From Parafrankia elaeagni (lineage in GTDB: Bacteria > Actinomycetota > Actinomycetes > Frankiales > Frankiaceae): DNA of 59,533 nucleotides. Each line of letters starts with the position of its first letter. Position 1 is the first letter of the stretch. A model generated the notes under the pieces. The model saw nothing but the letters and a program-made list of their open reading frames with translations, was not told where the DNA came from and did no database searches. The translations under genes and the position numbers were made by a program. Positions 1-8,823 of the stretch are shown piece after piece. The stretch spans positions 106,783 through 166,315 of the forward strand of contig NZ_KB893711.1 in the NCBI RefSeq assembly GCF_000374165.1, given 5' to 3'.

Positions 1-603
1 GAGCCGATGTGGATCGAGATCTTCTCCGGCGGCCTGCGACGTCCCGCCGGCACCTGGCACGACGACGAGCGGATCAGTGGCGGCCTGATCTTCGACCGCG
101 GCGCCGCGCCGCTGGCGCGCATCCTCGACCTCGTCGACGACCAGGTCGAGTGGGTCAGTGCGACCGGGCACAAGCGGGTGTGGCACCACGTGACGAACGC
201 CGACCACGCCCGGGTCCTGATCCGCTTCGCGGGCGGCTGCGAGGCCCAGGTGACGATCTCGGACGTCGCCGCCGGTGTGCGGCCGGGGACGCGGGTGCTG
301 GGCACGGCCGGGACACTGGTCGCCGGCGGGCCGGACACCCGGCCCGGCCCGGATGCCCGCGATGGGCTCGGCGGGCTCGGCGGGCGGCGCTCGCCGCGGC
401 TGGTCACGCATGACGGGCGGCGCACCACGCTGCCCACCCCGCCGGCCGATCCGGCGCGGTTCCACCGGGACCTCGCGGACGCCCTGCTGGCCGGCTGGCC
501 GCTGGCCCGGGACCCGCTGGAACGGGACCGCACGCTGGTCTCCGTCCTGGAGGCGACCCGCCGCTCCGCGGCGGCCGGAGGTGCGCTGACCACGCCCGCC
601 TGA
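1..603 (+). CDS. Gfo/Idh/MocA-type oxidoreductase, C-terminal part (5' end outside window)
   Basis: The frame is open from base 1 and ends at TGA 601-603, giving 200 visible codons. The visible part resembles the C-terminal substrate-side domain of Gfo/Idh/MocA dehydrogenases: a GGLIFDRGAAP segment where the family has G-x-x-x-D-x-G-x-H, then strands around VLIRFAGGCEAQVTI and a VLGTAGTL turn. The N-terminal NAD(P)-binding Rossmann domain would lie upstream of the window, so the substrate cannot be guessed. The tail is Pro/Arg/Gly-rich. The family call rests on pattern only. Confidence 0.55.
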   Translation, partial: EPMWIEIFSGGLRRPAGTWHDDERISGGLIFDRGAAPLARILDLVDDQVEWVSATGHKRVWHHVTNADHARVLIRFAGGCEAQVTISDVAAGVRPGTRVLGTAGTLVAGGPDTRPGPDARDGLGGLGGRRSPRLVTHDGRRTTLPTPPADPARFHRDLADALLAGWPLARDPLERDRTLVSVLEATRRSAAAGGALTTPA

Positions 604-623
604 CTTCCGCCGGCCAGGGTGTT

Positions 624-629
624 TACTCT
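624..629 (+). promoter_or_regulatory. -10 box of a leaderless promoter (TACTCT)
   Basis: TACTCT fits TANNNT and ends 5 nt before the ATG at 635. That spacing puts the transcription start at or next to the start codon, the usual leaderless actinobacterial arrangement. It supports ATG 635 over TTG 629 as the start. Confidence 0.5.
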
Positions 630-634
630 TGACC

Positions 635-958
635 ATGGATTGGCTCAACGTTCCCGACGTGGCTGACGCACTCGGAGTGCCCGTCACCCGGGTGCGCCAG
701 ATGATCCGCGACCGCACGCTCCTGGCGAGGCGGATCGACGGCGTCCTGAAGATTCCCGCGTTGTTCATCGACGGCAACACGGTGGTCAAGGGCCTACCGG
801 GCCTGCTCACCCTGCTGGCCGATGCCGGGTTCAGCGACGACGAGGCGCTCGACTGGATGTTCCGCGAGGACCCGAGCCTGCCCGGCACCCCCGCCGCAGC
901 CATGGCCGCGAACCGTGGCAAGGAGGTTCGGCGCCGCGCCCAGGCGCTGGGATTCTGA
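635..958 (+). CDS. Rv2175c-family DNA-binding protein
   Basis: A 107-residue protein starting MDWLNVPDVADALG. The N-terminal half is a winged-helix/MerR-like fold (DVADALGVPVTRVRQMIRD, recognition helix about residues 9-27). The C-terminal half carries the family block VVKGLPGLLTLLADAGFSDD followed by a helix ending near EALDWMF. The closest known family is M. tuberculosis Rv2175c, a DNA-binding substrate of the PknL kinase. ATG 635 is preferred over TTG 629 because the -10 box sits directly upstream and no Shine-Dalgarno is seen. It stands alone, 31 nt after the preceding gene and upstream of thiS. Confidence 0.85.
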   Translation: MDWLNVPDVADALGVPVTRVRQMIRDRTLLARRIDGVLKIPALFIDGNTVVKGLPGLLTLLADAGFSDDEALDWMFREDPSLPGTPAAAMAANRGKEVRRRAQALGF

Positions 959-1070
959 GCCGCGCCGCCCCGCCCGCCGCAACCCCACCCGTCGCCGCCT
1001 CGCCCTGAGGGGCGGCGGGGCGGGTGGGGCCGCTCGGCCGAAGGAGCGGGAGCGCCGGCACCGGCTCCCG

Positions 1071-1076
1071 TAGGGT
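1071..1076 (+). promoter_or_regulatory. -10 box of a leaderless promoter (TAGGGT)
   Basis: TAGGGT ends 7 nt upstream of ATG 1084, with no ribosome binding site between. This predicts a leaderless thiS-thiE transcript starting at the ATG. Confidence 0.55.
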
Positions 1077-1083
1077 CGGGTAC

Positions 1084-1377
1084 ATGGTCGATCGTCCGAC
1101 CGGGGTGGGCTCCGGCCCGGCCCCGGAACCCACCGCACCCAGTGCCGGTTCCGCGGCGTCCGCCGGCCCACCGCGGGCGCGGATCGTCGTCAACGGGGAG
1201 GCCCGTGACATCCCGGCCGGGCTGGCGCTGCCGGACCTGCTGACCCAGCTCGGTCTGCGGCCCGGGTCGGTGGTCGTGGAGCTGCGCGGGGCCGCGCTCA
1301 CCCCGTCGGAGGCGGGCTCCGTCCGGCTCGCCGACGGTGACACGCTGGAGATCGTCCGTGCCGTCGCGGGAGGCTGA
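1084..1377 (+). CDS. thiS: Sulfur carrier protein ThiS with N-terminal extension
   Basis: The last ~65 residues (from ARIVVNGEARDIPAG) form a ubiquitin-like beta-grasp fold ending in the diagnostic Gly-Gly (VRAVAGG), where ThiS is thiocarboxylated to donate sulfur for the thiamine thiazole ring. The first ~31 residues are a Pro/Ala/Gly-rich extension not typical of ThiS (usually about 65-70 aa). A start further in would remove it, but the leaderless -10 box supports ATG 1084. It lies 4 nt upstream of thiE; thiG and thiO are not in the window. Confidence 0.85.
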   Translation: MVDRPTGVGSGPAPEPTAPSAGSAASAGPPRARIVVNGEARDIPAGLALPDLLTQLGLRPGSVVVELRGAALTPSEAGSVRLADGDTLEIVRAVAGG

Positions 1378-1381
1378 GTCG

Positions 1382-2062
1382 ATGCCCGTGCCCGGTACCC
1401 GCGCCCACCGGCTCGCCCGCCTGCTCGACGCCCGCCTGTACCTGTGCACCGCGCGCCGCGGCGACGGCAGCGGCTTCTACTCCGACGTCCTCGGCACACC
1501 GGCCGCGCCCGGCGTCGACCTCATCCAGCTGCGGGAGAAGGGGCTGGAATGGCGTGACGAGCTCGCCGGCCTGGCCCGGATGACCGACGCGGCGACCGCC
1601 GCCGGGGCGCTCGTCAGCGCGAACGACCGGGCCGACGTCGCCGTCTTCGCCGGTGTCGACATCCTGCACGTCGGCCAGGACGACATCCCGCCGCGGCTGG
1701 CCCGGGAGCTGGTGGGACCGGACGTGCTCATCGGCCGGTCCACGCACGACCCCGAGCAGTTCCTGGCGGCGCTGGCCGACCCGGATGTGGACTACGTCTG
1801 TGTGGGCCCGGTGCACGCCACACCGACGAAGGAAGGCCGCGCTCCGGTCGGGCTGGAGCTGCCCCGGCTCGCCGCCCGGCACGCACCGCCCTTCGCGCCC
1901 GGCGCGAAGCCCTGGTTCGTCACCGGCGGCATGGACCTGGGGACCCTCGACGCCATCCTGGAGACCGGTGCGCGGCGGGTCGTGGTGGTGCGTGGTATCA
2001 CCGACGCGCCCGACCCCGGGGCCGCCGCGGCCGCCCTCGCCAGGCGCCTTCGTTCCGCCTGA
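1382..2062 (+). CDS. thiE: Thiamine phosphate synthase ThiE
   Basis: A 226-residue TIM-barrel enzyme joining the HMP pyrimidine diphosphate and the thiazole phosphate to make thiamine phosphate. Visible family motifs: LIQLREKGLEW (phosphate/pyrimidine site), SANDRADVAVFAGVDILHVG with GQDD (Mg/diphosphate site), IGRSTHDPEQ, VCVGPVHATPTK and a C-terminal GGM phosphate loop followed by VVVVRGI. Length is normal. ATG 1382 is used because it follows the thiS stop by 4 nt; the frame stays open upstream inside thiS. Probably cotranscribed with thiS. Confidence 0.95.
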   Translation: MPVPGTRAHRLARLLDARLYLCTARRGDGSGFYSDVLGTPAAPGVDLIQLREKGLEWRDELAGLARMTDAATAAGALVSANDRADVAVFAGVDILHVGQDDIPPRLARELVGPDVLIGRSTHDPEQFLAALADPDVDYVCVGPVHATPTKEGRAPVGLELPRLAARHAPPFAPGAKPWFVTGGMDLGTLDAILETGARRVVVVRGITDAPDPGAAAAALARRLRSA

Positions 2063-2082
2063 CCGGTGGCGGAGCGCCCGTC

Positions 2083-2454
2083 GTGAGCCGGTGGGAACAC
2101 CTCAGCTACCTCGCGGTGCTGCTGGGCTGCCTGCTCGCGACCGCACCACTGGAGATCCTGCTGCGGACCAGGGTCTACGCCCGGCCCCGCCGGCTTGCCC
2201 TGGCCGTCGCGCCGGTGCTGGCCGTCTTCGTCGGCTGGGACCTCTACGCGATCGCCCACGGCCACTGGACCTTCGACCCGCGGCGGACCACGGGGATCAT
2301 CCTGCCCGGCGGCCTTCCCCTGGACGAGGTCCTCTTCTTCCTGGTCGTGCCGGTGTGCGCCATCCTCGCCCTGGAGGCGGTGCGGGCGGTGACCGGCTGG
2401 CAGGCCGGTGACGAACCCGACCGCCCCGACCGCCCCGACCGCCCCGACCCGTGA
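2083..2454 (+). CDS. Lycopene cyclase domain protein, first subunit (CrtYc/CarR type)
   Basis: A 123-residue membrane protein with three hydrophobic segments (near residues 8-26, 42-60, 80-103) and the motif PLDEVLFFLVVPVCAI, typical of heterodimeric CrtYc/CrtYd (CarR) carotenoid cyclases. The tail has an in-frame 9-bp repeat coding Asp-Arg-Pro. GTG 2083 is the likely start. The stop overlaps the next gene's start (GTGA, 2451-2454), indicating translational coupling and a stoichiometric pair. It should cyclise linear carotenoid ends at the membrane, but no other carotenoid gene is in view, so the substrate is unproven. Confidence 0.75.
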   Translation: MSRWEHLSYLAVLLGCLLATAPLEILLRTRVYARPRRLALAVAPVLAVFVGWDLYAIAHGHWTFDPRRTTGIILPGGLPLDEVLFFLVVPVCAILALEAVRAVTGWQAGDEPDRPDRPDRPDP

Positions 2455-2753
2455 GCTACACCGTGCTGGCGGTCGCCGGCGTCGGGGTCACCCTCGCCCT
2501 CGACCTGTGGATCCTGCGCACGCGGCTGGTCACCCGCCGGCTCTTCTGGGCGTCCTACGCGATCATCGTGTTCTTCCAGCTGGTCACGAACGGCATCCTG
2601 ACCGGCTTCGACATCGTCCGGTACGACCCGGACACCATCACCGGCCTGCGCCTCGTCCACGCGCCGGTCGAGGATCTGCTGTTCGGGTTCGCGATGGTGA
2701 CCCAGACCCTGGTGTGGTGGATCTGGTGGGGGGTTCGTCACGGAAACGAGTGA
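2451..2753 (+). CDS. Lycopene cyclase domain protein, second subunit (CrtYd type)
   Basis: A 100-residue membrane protein, the partner of the preceding gene. Hydrophobic helices lie near residues 1-17, 27-47 and 76-95, and it carries the family motif APVEDLLFGFAMV, parallel to PLDEVLFFLVV in the first subunit. The coupled GTGA overlap and matching lengths support a two-subunit cyclase. The gene ends with a Trp-rich helix (LVWWIWWGVRHG). Confidence 0.75.
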   Translation: MSYTVLAVAGVGVTLALDLWILRTRLVTRRLFWASYAIIVFFQLVTNGILTGFDIVRYDPDTITGLRLVHAPVEDLLFGFAMVTQTLVWWIWWGVRHGNE

Positions 2754-2795
2754 ATCGGGCGCCCATTTCCACTTCTGAGCCTACGCTCGGGGGCA

Positions 2796-3869
2796 ATGAG
2801 GCAACGGACGGAGGGCAAGGTCGAGGCGGCGGGTCGTCACCGCCTGCCCTGGGGCCGTTCCCGGCGGATCCTGCCGATCCGCTGGGGTCGGATCGTGGCC
2901 GCGGTCGCCGCCGCCGCGGCCCTGGCGGTCGGCCTCGCCCTCGTCCACAACATCGCTCCGAGGCAGTCACCGTCGGCGTCCCAGCCGGCCGTCGCGGCCA
3001 CGGCGATGGTCACCTCACCGCCGGACCAACCGGCCCCCACAGAGCCCGGGCCGGACCCCGCTGCCGTCCCGGCGGCGGCACCGACCGCCGGAACGGACGC
3101 CCTCGCCGGCCCCGCCGGGGAGGCCGTCGTCCCGCCCGACGCGGGCGCGCCCGCTCCCGGTGGCGCACCGGCGCCCGGCCCGCCGAGCCTGGCACCCGGC
3201 GCCGGCGGAAGCGCCCGGCCCGAGACCGAGCAGATCGGGCCGGCGATCGGCCTGAGTAGCACCAGCGTCGCGTTCGGCGCGGTCGAGTCGACGGTCAGCG
3301 TCGACCTGGTGGGCGTCGGGACGGCGCCTGCGCGTGTGCGGGTCGGCGGTACCCCCGCCTGGGTGCGCGTCGTGCCGCGCCAGGACGTGGTCGACCCCGG
3401 CGCCAGGGTGCCGCTCGTGGTCACCCTGGACAGGGAGACCGCCCCACCTGGCACGGTCGACCTTTCGGTGCCGGTCCGCGCGGTCGACGGGTCCGGCGGT
3501 GGCAGCCTGCGGATCACCGCGACCGTGTCCGGCGCGCCGTCGCTGAGCGTCGCCGCGGCCCCGGCGGAGATCCTCGCCGCCACCTGTGCGGCCGGCCAGG
3601 GGCCGAACCAGGCGACCGTGACCGCGACCGTCGTCGACCCGACCGGTGTCCTCGGCGTCGAGGTGCGCACTCGCGTGCCGGACGGTACGGAGATCACCAC
3701 CCCGCTCGCGCTGGTGACCGCCGTCGAGGACCGGTCCACCTGGTCCGGCCCGATCGGGCCCGCCCCGGCGCCGGGGACCCTGGCCTACACCGTGGTGGCC
3801 ACCGACCTCGACGGCCGGAAGTCCGAGGCGGGCGGCTCCGTCGAGGTGCGCCCCTGCCCCACGGGCTAG
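2796..3869 (+). CDS. Membrane-anchored extracytoplasmic protein with Ig/BACON-like beta domains
   Basis: A 357-residue protein with a basic N-terminus, one membrane helix (about residues 30-50, IVAAVAAAAALAVGLALV), a ~90-residue Pro/Ala/Gly linker, then two beta-rich stretches. The first (about 148-245, from AIGLSSTSVAFGAV) looks like the Ig-like fold of BACON/Hydin proteins; the second (from SLSVAAAPAEI) also looks Ig-like. No catalytic motif is seen. TACGCT at 2782-2787, 8 nt before the ATG, may be a leaderless -10 box. Function unknown; an adhesive or scaffolding role outside the membrane is only a guess. Confidence 0.6.
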   Translation: MRQRTEGKVEAAGRHRLPWGRSRRILPIRWGRIVAAVAAAAALAVGLALVHNIAPRQSPSASQPAVAATAMVTSPPDQPAPTEPGPDPAAVPAAAPTAGTDALAGPAGEAVVPPDAGAPAPGGAPAPGPPSLAPGAGGSARPETEQIGPAIGLSSTSVAFGAVESTVSVDLVGVGTAPARVRVGGTPAWVRVVPRQDVVDPGARVPLVVTLDRETAPPGTVDLSVPVRAVDGSGGGSLRITATVSGAPSLSVAAAPAEILAATCAAGQGPNQATVTATVVDPTGVLGVEVRTRVPDGTEITTPLALVTAVEDRSTWSGPIGPAPAPGTLAYTVVATDLDGRKSEAGGSVEVRPCPTG

Positions 3870-3975
3870 TGCCGGTCATGGCACCAGCGGTGCGCTCGTG
3901 CCCCGCCGGCCGGGGCCGCGCCCCCGCCGGCCCCCGCCGGCCCCCGCCGGCCCCCGCCGGCCGCTGGCACTAGCC
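3864..3975. repeat. Intergenic inverted repeat and 10-bp tandem repeat between convergent genes
   Basis: A 10-bp perfect inverted repeat (GGCTAGTGCC 3864-3873; GGCACTAGCC 3966-3975) contains the TAG stop codons of both convergent genes. Between its arms are a small hairpin (3901-3915, CCCCG/CGGGG) and four exact copies of CCCCCGCCGG (3921-3960). It may act as a bidirectional terminator, though no T-run is present. Confidence 0.5.
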
Positions 3976-6900
3976 GACCGGCGCGGGGTGCGTCCGTCGG
4001 AACACGCGGGACGCGGTGACCATGCCGGAGACCCCCGGCCCGTCCGGGGTCCGGGCCGGCGTGAGCCCCGGGCGCAGCCGTTCCTGCACCCGCAGGTACT
4101 TCATGCCGGCGCGCAGGTCGGCGTCGTTGCGCAGCCGGATGACCAGCCGGAACGCGCTCAGCGCCGTGGTGTCGAACAGCCCGGTGGTGTAGATCAGCTG
4201 GACACCGAGGCGCTCCGCCACGGCGAGCTGCAGATCCAGCAGGTAGCTGGCGCTCGCCCGGCCGATCGGGTTGTCGAGGAACAGCACTCCGGCGTGCCGG
4301 GCGCGCAGCCGGCCGCGGTCATTCGCGCGCAGTGCGGCCATCGTGCAGTAGAGAATGATCGCCGCGGTCAGCTGCTGGCCGCCGGAGAAGACGTCGCCGA
4401 GCTGCGAGACGCGGACCCGCTCGGTACGCAGCACCGCGTCCGGCTTGAGGATCTCCACCCGGACGCCGCCGGGCAGCGCCGCGCGCACGCCGCGCAGGAG
4501 CAGGGTCATCCCGTCCCGCCGCCCGCCGGCTGTCGAGGACGTCGAGGCTGTCGAGGACGTCGAGCCCTGCGCGGCGGCGTCGACGACCTCGCCGAGGGCC
4601 TCCGTCAACGCGACCGGCTCGGGCTCGGCGAAGCTGATCCGCAGGAACTCCTGCCCTGACCAGTCGCCGAGCTCGTCGGGCAGGCGTGACAGCCGCTGCG
4701 CCGAGCGCAGGGTGCCGAGCGCCGCGCGCACCATCCCCTCCAGCCGGGCGACGATGGCGGCCCTGTTACGGCCGATGTGGGCCAGGTCGTCGTCCAGACT
4801 GCGCAGCCGCGGTGCCAGGGCGGCGGCCCAGTCCTCGGCGTGGGCGGCGACGGCGTCCCGTCCGGCCCGCACCATCTGCCGGCGGGCCGGTGAGCGCACC
4901 GACTCGAACCGGCCGCTCGCCGCCCAGGACGCGACGGCGTCCGCCGCCGCCCGGACCCGGCTGGCGGCCTCCCCGTGCGCGGCCACCGCCTGCCGCCAGG
5001 TGGACCGCAGCTCACGGGCCATCGCGGCGGCCGCGGCGGCGTCACCGGCGAACGGCTCGGCGACCGGGCCCGCGTCCCGCGGGGCGCCCTCGTCGCTGCC
5101 AGCCGTGCCTTCCGTCTCCGCGTCGGCGAGGAGGTCCGCCAGCGAGCCGGCGGCCGTCCGGAACGCCTGCCGCTCCCGCTCGTGGTCTGCGGTGTCCCGG
5201 GCAAGGTCCTCGAACGCCGCCTGGGCGGCCCGGACACCCTCCTCGGCGCGGTGACGGGCCTCGCGCCGGGTCCCCTGCCAGTCCAGCGCCTCGTCGAGAG
5301 TCGGCGGGCCCTCACCCGGCGCGAGCGGACGTGCGCCGGAGGCGCGTACCCGGCCCGCCATGTGGTGCATCTCCTGGCGCAGCCCGCCGAGCCGTTCGCG
5401 CGCCGTGTCCAGCTCGCGCCCGAGATCGGCCGCGACGCGCCGGGCGGCGGCCTGGGCGGCCGCCCGCGACGCGGTGTCACCGCCGCTCGGCCCGGCGAGC
5501 AGGGCGGCGCACCGGTCGCGGACGGCCACCGGCAGCCCGTCGACACCGCCGCGCGCCGCCGCCTCCGCCCGCCGCGCCCGGTCGAGCTCGCCGCGCAGGT
5601 CCGCACCGACCTCCACCTGGGCGTAGACCCGCTCGGCCGCCTCGTACGCCGCCCGCAGCATCGGCACCTGCACCGGCGGGCCGGCCTCCTGCACCGACAG
5701 ACCGGTCTCCTGCACCGACAGGCCGGCAGGTTCCGCCGTCAGATCACCGGCGCCCATCACCAGCGCGGACTCGGCCAGCGCCGCCTGGGCGTTGCGGGCG
5801 GCGTCATCGGCACGACGCAGAGCCTCCTGCGCCGCCTGGCGGGAGGCCGCGGCGCGGCCCCGCTGGCGCTCGGCCTCGGCGGACTGCTCGGCCGCAACCG
5901 CCTCCAGACGGGCGATCTCCTCGCCCAGCCCCGCGGACTCACCCACGACCCGTGCGAGGCGGTCCAGGGCAGCGGCCCGCGCGGAGCGCTCCTGCTCGGC
6001 GGCGCGTAGCCGGTCGATCTCGGCCACGGCGAGCTCCGCCGCGCGCGTGGCCTCGGCAACCCGCGCCCGGGCGTCGGCCAGGGCATCCGCGGCTACGTCC
6101 GCCGCGCCGCGGGCCGCGCGCACCGCGTCACGCAGCGCCGGCACCCATCCGGGCGGGTGGGCCCGTCGCCAGCCGGCGATGCCCGCGGCGAGTTCGCGGT
6201 CGCCGCGGGCCCGGGCGCTCAGCTCGGCGGCCTGCGCACTGCGTTCGTCGTGCCGGCGCCGGATCGCCGCTCGCTCGGCGGCGGCCGCGGCGACGTCGTA
6301 CAACGCGGGATTCGGCGGGATGAGAAAAGCCTGCTCCGCACCCTCGCCGGACGTGCCGGCGGCCTCGGCCGGGCGCGGGTGCGGAGATGCCAGCAGTTCC
6401 GCGGCGCCGACGACCACCGCGCAGTCGGGCAGCAGCCGCGCCCGCGCCACCACCTCGCGGGCGGTGCCGACGTCCCAGCCGGGGGGCAGGACAACCCCGT
6501 CGACCAGGTCGGGGCGGGCCCGTAGCACCTGGTCCCGTGCGTTCTCGTCGACCTGGTGGGCGAGATGGTGCCAGCCGGAGACCGCCGGGATCCCGGCCCG
6601 CGCGAGCGCTTCCAGCACCGCGCAGACCGCGGCCCGCGCGGGGCGCAGGTCACCGTCACCGAGCGCGTTGAGGACGCGCAGATCCGCCTCGGTGTCGACG
6701 GACAGCGCCAGCTGGCGCTCCTCGGCCGCCCGGACCGCGGCGGCCAGGGCGTCCAGCGCCGCTTCGGCGTCGACATCCAGGTCGGCCACCCGGTCCAGGT
6801 CGGCCACCCGGTCGCCGTCATCCGTGGTCAGCCCGAGCAGGGCCGCGACCCGACCGTCCGCGGTGAGCGCGCCGGCGGCTGCCAGCGCCGCGTCCAGTTC

Positions 6901-8823
6901 GGCGGTCAGCCTGGTCAGCTCGCCGCCCGCGGCATCCAGGCCACGCTCGGCGGCCCGTGCGAGGTCCTGCGCCTGCTCACGGTCGGTGGAGCGGGTGGCG
7001 GCGGCGAGCGCCTCCTGGACAGCGGCCCGGGCGTCGTCCGCGCGGCGGATGGCCGCAGCGGCCTCGGTCGCCACCTGACCCGGGTCGCCGGCCTCGGCGA
7101 GCAGCCCGGCCCGCACCGCGTCGGCCACCTCCCGGGCGGTGCGCTCCCGCCGGTCACGCAGGGCGGCGGCGCCTGCCCGGGCGGTCGCCGCCGCGTCCGC
7201 GGCGACCCGGTCAGCAGCCGCCGCCGACTCGGCGGCAAGGTCGTGCGCCGCCGCACCCGCCCGGGCACGGGACTCCTCCGCCCGGGCCGCGGCGGTGAGC
7301 CGGGCCAGCCCGGCCACCAGCTCCCGCGCGGCGGCGTCCCGCTCGGTCAGAGCCGGAGCGGACCGCGACTCGGCGTCCGCCACCAGCCGGGTGAGCCGCG
7401 CGGCCTCACCGGACGCCGCCGCGAGCCGCAGGACGTCCTCCGCCGCCCGCCAGGCGTCCAGTTCCTCGGTGACGGCGGCGTGCCGTCCGACCAGCGCGTC
7501 GCGGGTCGCCTCGGCCTCGGCCAGGCGCAGCTCGGCCACCCGCAGCCGCGCGGCCGACTCGTCGTCCGCCGCCCGCGACCGGGCCTGCTCGGCCGCGTCG
7601 ACGGCGGCCCGGGCCCGCTCACCGCGGGTGCCCAGCGTCAGCGCCCCGGCATCCGCCAGGTCGATCGTCGCGTCGACGCCGGCCGCGGCAAGGCGGACCG
7701 CCCCGCGCAGCGCCCGCAGCCGGGCGTCCGACGCCCCGCGCGCGCGGACGGTCTCCACCAGCGGTGTGAGCCGTTCCAGCGCGCCGGCGACGAACTCGCG
7801 CTCGGCGTCCAGCGCCGCCCGCGCGGCGAGCTTGGCCGCGTAGCCGTCGACGACGTCGGCGACACCCGCCGGGTCCTCCGGCGGCGTCACCGCGCGGAGC
7901 AGGAAGTCGACGAACTGCTCGTCGCTGCTGAAGGCGAACGCCTCGGCCGCCTCGCCCTCGCCCGCGTTCATCGCCCGCTGATAGCGGAACAGCTCCGGAT
8001 CCAGCCCCAGCGCGTCGAGATGCTCGCTCCAGGCGCTCTGACTCGTCTCCCAGACAAGTGCCAGCGCGGGGTCGCCCGCCCCGGCGTCCGTCAGCCGGGA
8101 GCGGAAGCCGGTGAACGTGACCAACCGGCCGTCCTGGACCAGCGGAAGGTTCGTGATGTCCATTCGCGGGCCGGGCCGGAACGCGTACCAGGCCTCGGCG
8201 AGACGGGACGAATCCCCGCCGGGCCTGCCGCGCCACTCGCTCGCCTTGCCGGTGACGACCCGCTCGCCGGTGACGGCATGCTGCCACTCGCAGATCACAT
8301 GCCCGCAGTCCCGGGACAACACGAAGTTGTCGAGGACGCGGCCGTTCGACGTACCCACCACCTGGCGGCGCCCGGGCAGCACGACCGAGAAGATCAGTTT
8401 CATCAGGACGCTCTTGCCGCCGCCGTTCTCCAGGAACAGCACCGAGGCCGGCGACGGCCGGACGGCGACGCTCCCGTCCGGGCTGCCGCGGTCGGGGCTG
8501 CCGCGGTCGGGGCTGCCGCGGTCGGGGCTGGGACCGGGTGCGAAGCCGGGATCGGGATCGGGATCGGGGGCGGGCGGGCGGTTGCCGGTGGCTGGGGCGT
8601 TGCGGCTGGCAGGCGGGCTGCCGTTCGGGCTGCCGTTCCGGGATGTGGCTGTGTCCTGAACGTCGCTGTCGCCAGCGGAACGGCCGGTGTCCGCGGCGAA
8701 GAGCCCATGCTGGCGATGGCCGGTCACCGGAGCACCAACCCCGGAGAAATCGAGCAGGACGTCGCCGAACCGCGCGCCAGGCGGCCCGATCGCATGGAGC
8801 CGAACCTTGGACAGCTCAAACAT
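3970..8823 (-). CDS. SMC/MukB/JetC-like coiled-coil ATPase
   Basis: A 1617-residue SMC-like protein. The N-terminus has a nucleotide-binding half with Walker A-like LENGGGKS (about residues 131-138). The C-terminus has an ABC signature-like VFSGGQQLTAA (near 1474) and Walker B-like VLFLDNPIG (near 1514). Between them are long Ala/Arg/Glu-rich coiled coils around a globular block (about 720-815) placed like an SMC hinge. A disordered Pro/Asp/Gly insert (about 28-126) holds an in-frame 15-bp tandem repeat coding PDRGS. The first Walker A residue is Leu and Walker B reads Asp-Asn, not Asp-Glu. It overlaps the preceding kite-like gene by 8 nt. Probably a condensin-type motor of a Wadjet/Mks-like complex. 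Confidence 0.65.
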   Translation of the reverse strand: MFELSKVRLHAIGPPGARFGDVLLDFSGVGAPVTGHRQHGLFAADTGRSAGDSDVQDTATSRNGSPNGSPPASRNAPATGNRPPAPDPDPDPGFAPGPSPDRGSPDRGSPDRGSPDGSVAVRPSPASVLFLENGGGKSVLMKLIFSVVLPGRRQVVGTSNGRVLDNFVLSRDCGHVICEWQHAVTGERVVTGKASEWRGRPGGDSSRLAEAWYAFRPGPRMDITNLPLVQDGRLVTFTGFRSRLTDAGAGDPALALVWETSQSAWSEHLDALGLDPELFRYQRAMNAGEGEAAEAFAFSSDEQFVDFLLRAVTPPEDPAGVADVVDGYAAKLAARAALDAEREFVAGALERLTPLVETVRARGASDARLRALRGAVRLAAAGVDATIDLADAGALTLGTRGERARAAVDAAEQARSRAADDESAARLRVAELRLAEAEATRDALVGRHAAVTEELDAWRAAEDVLRLAAASGEAARLTRLVADAESRSAPALTERDAAARELVAGLARLTAAARAEESRARAGAAAHDLAAESAAAADRVAADAAATARAGAAALRDRRERTAREVADAVRAGLLAEAGDPGQVATEAAAAIRRADDARAAVQEALAAATRSTDREQAQDLARAAERGLDAAGGELTRLTAELDAALAAAGALTADGRVAALLGLTTDDGDRVADLDRVADLDVDAEAALDALAAAVRAAEERQLALSVDTEADLRVLNALGDGDLRPARAAVCAVLEALARAGIPAVSGWHHLAHQVDENARDQVLRARPDLVDGVVLPPGWDVGTAREVVARARLLPDCAVVVGAAELLASPHPRPAEAAGTSGEGAEQAFLIPPNPALYDVAAAAAERAAIRRRHDERSAQAAELSARARGDRELAAGIAGWRRAHPPGWVPALRDAVRAARGAADVAADALADARARVAEATRAAELAVAEIDRLRAAEQERSARAAALDRLARVVGESAGLGEEIARLEAVAAEQSAEAERQRGRAAASRQAAQEALRRADDAARNAQAALAESALVMGAGDLTAEPAGLSVQETGLSVQEAGPPVQVPMLRAAYEAAERVYAQVEVGADLRGELDRARRAEAAARGGVDGLPVAVRDRCAALLAGPSGGDTASRAAAQAAARRVAADLGRELDTARERLGGLRQEMHHMAGRVRASGARPLAPGEGPPTLDEALDWQGTRREARHRAEEGVRAAQAAFEDLARDTADHERERQAFRTAAGSLADLLADAETEGTAGSDEGAPRDAGPVAEPFAGDAAAAAAMARELRSTWRQAVAAHGEAASRVRAAADAVASWAASGRFESVRSPARRQMVRAGRDAVAAHAEDWAAALAPRLRSLDDDLAHIGRNRAAIVARLEGMVRAALGTLRSAQRLSRLPDELGDWSGQEFLRISFAEPEPVALTEALGEVVDAAAQGSTSSTASTSSTAGGRRDGMTLLLRGVRAALPGGVRVEILKPDAVLRTERVRVSQLGDVFSGGQQLTAAIILYCTMAALRANDRGRLRARHAGVLFLDNPIGRASASYLLDLQLAVAERLGVQLIYTTGLFDTTALSAFRLVIRLRNDADLRAGMKYLRVQERLRPGLTPARTPDGPGVSGMVTASRVFRRTHPAPVG

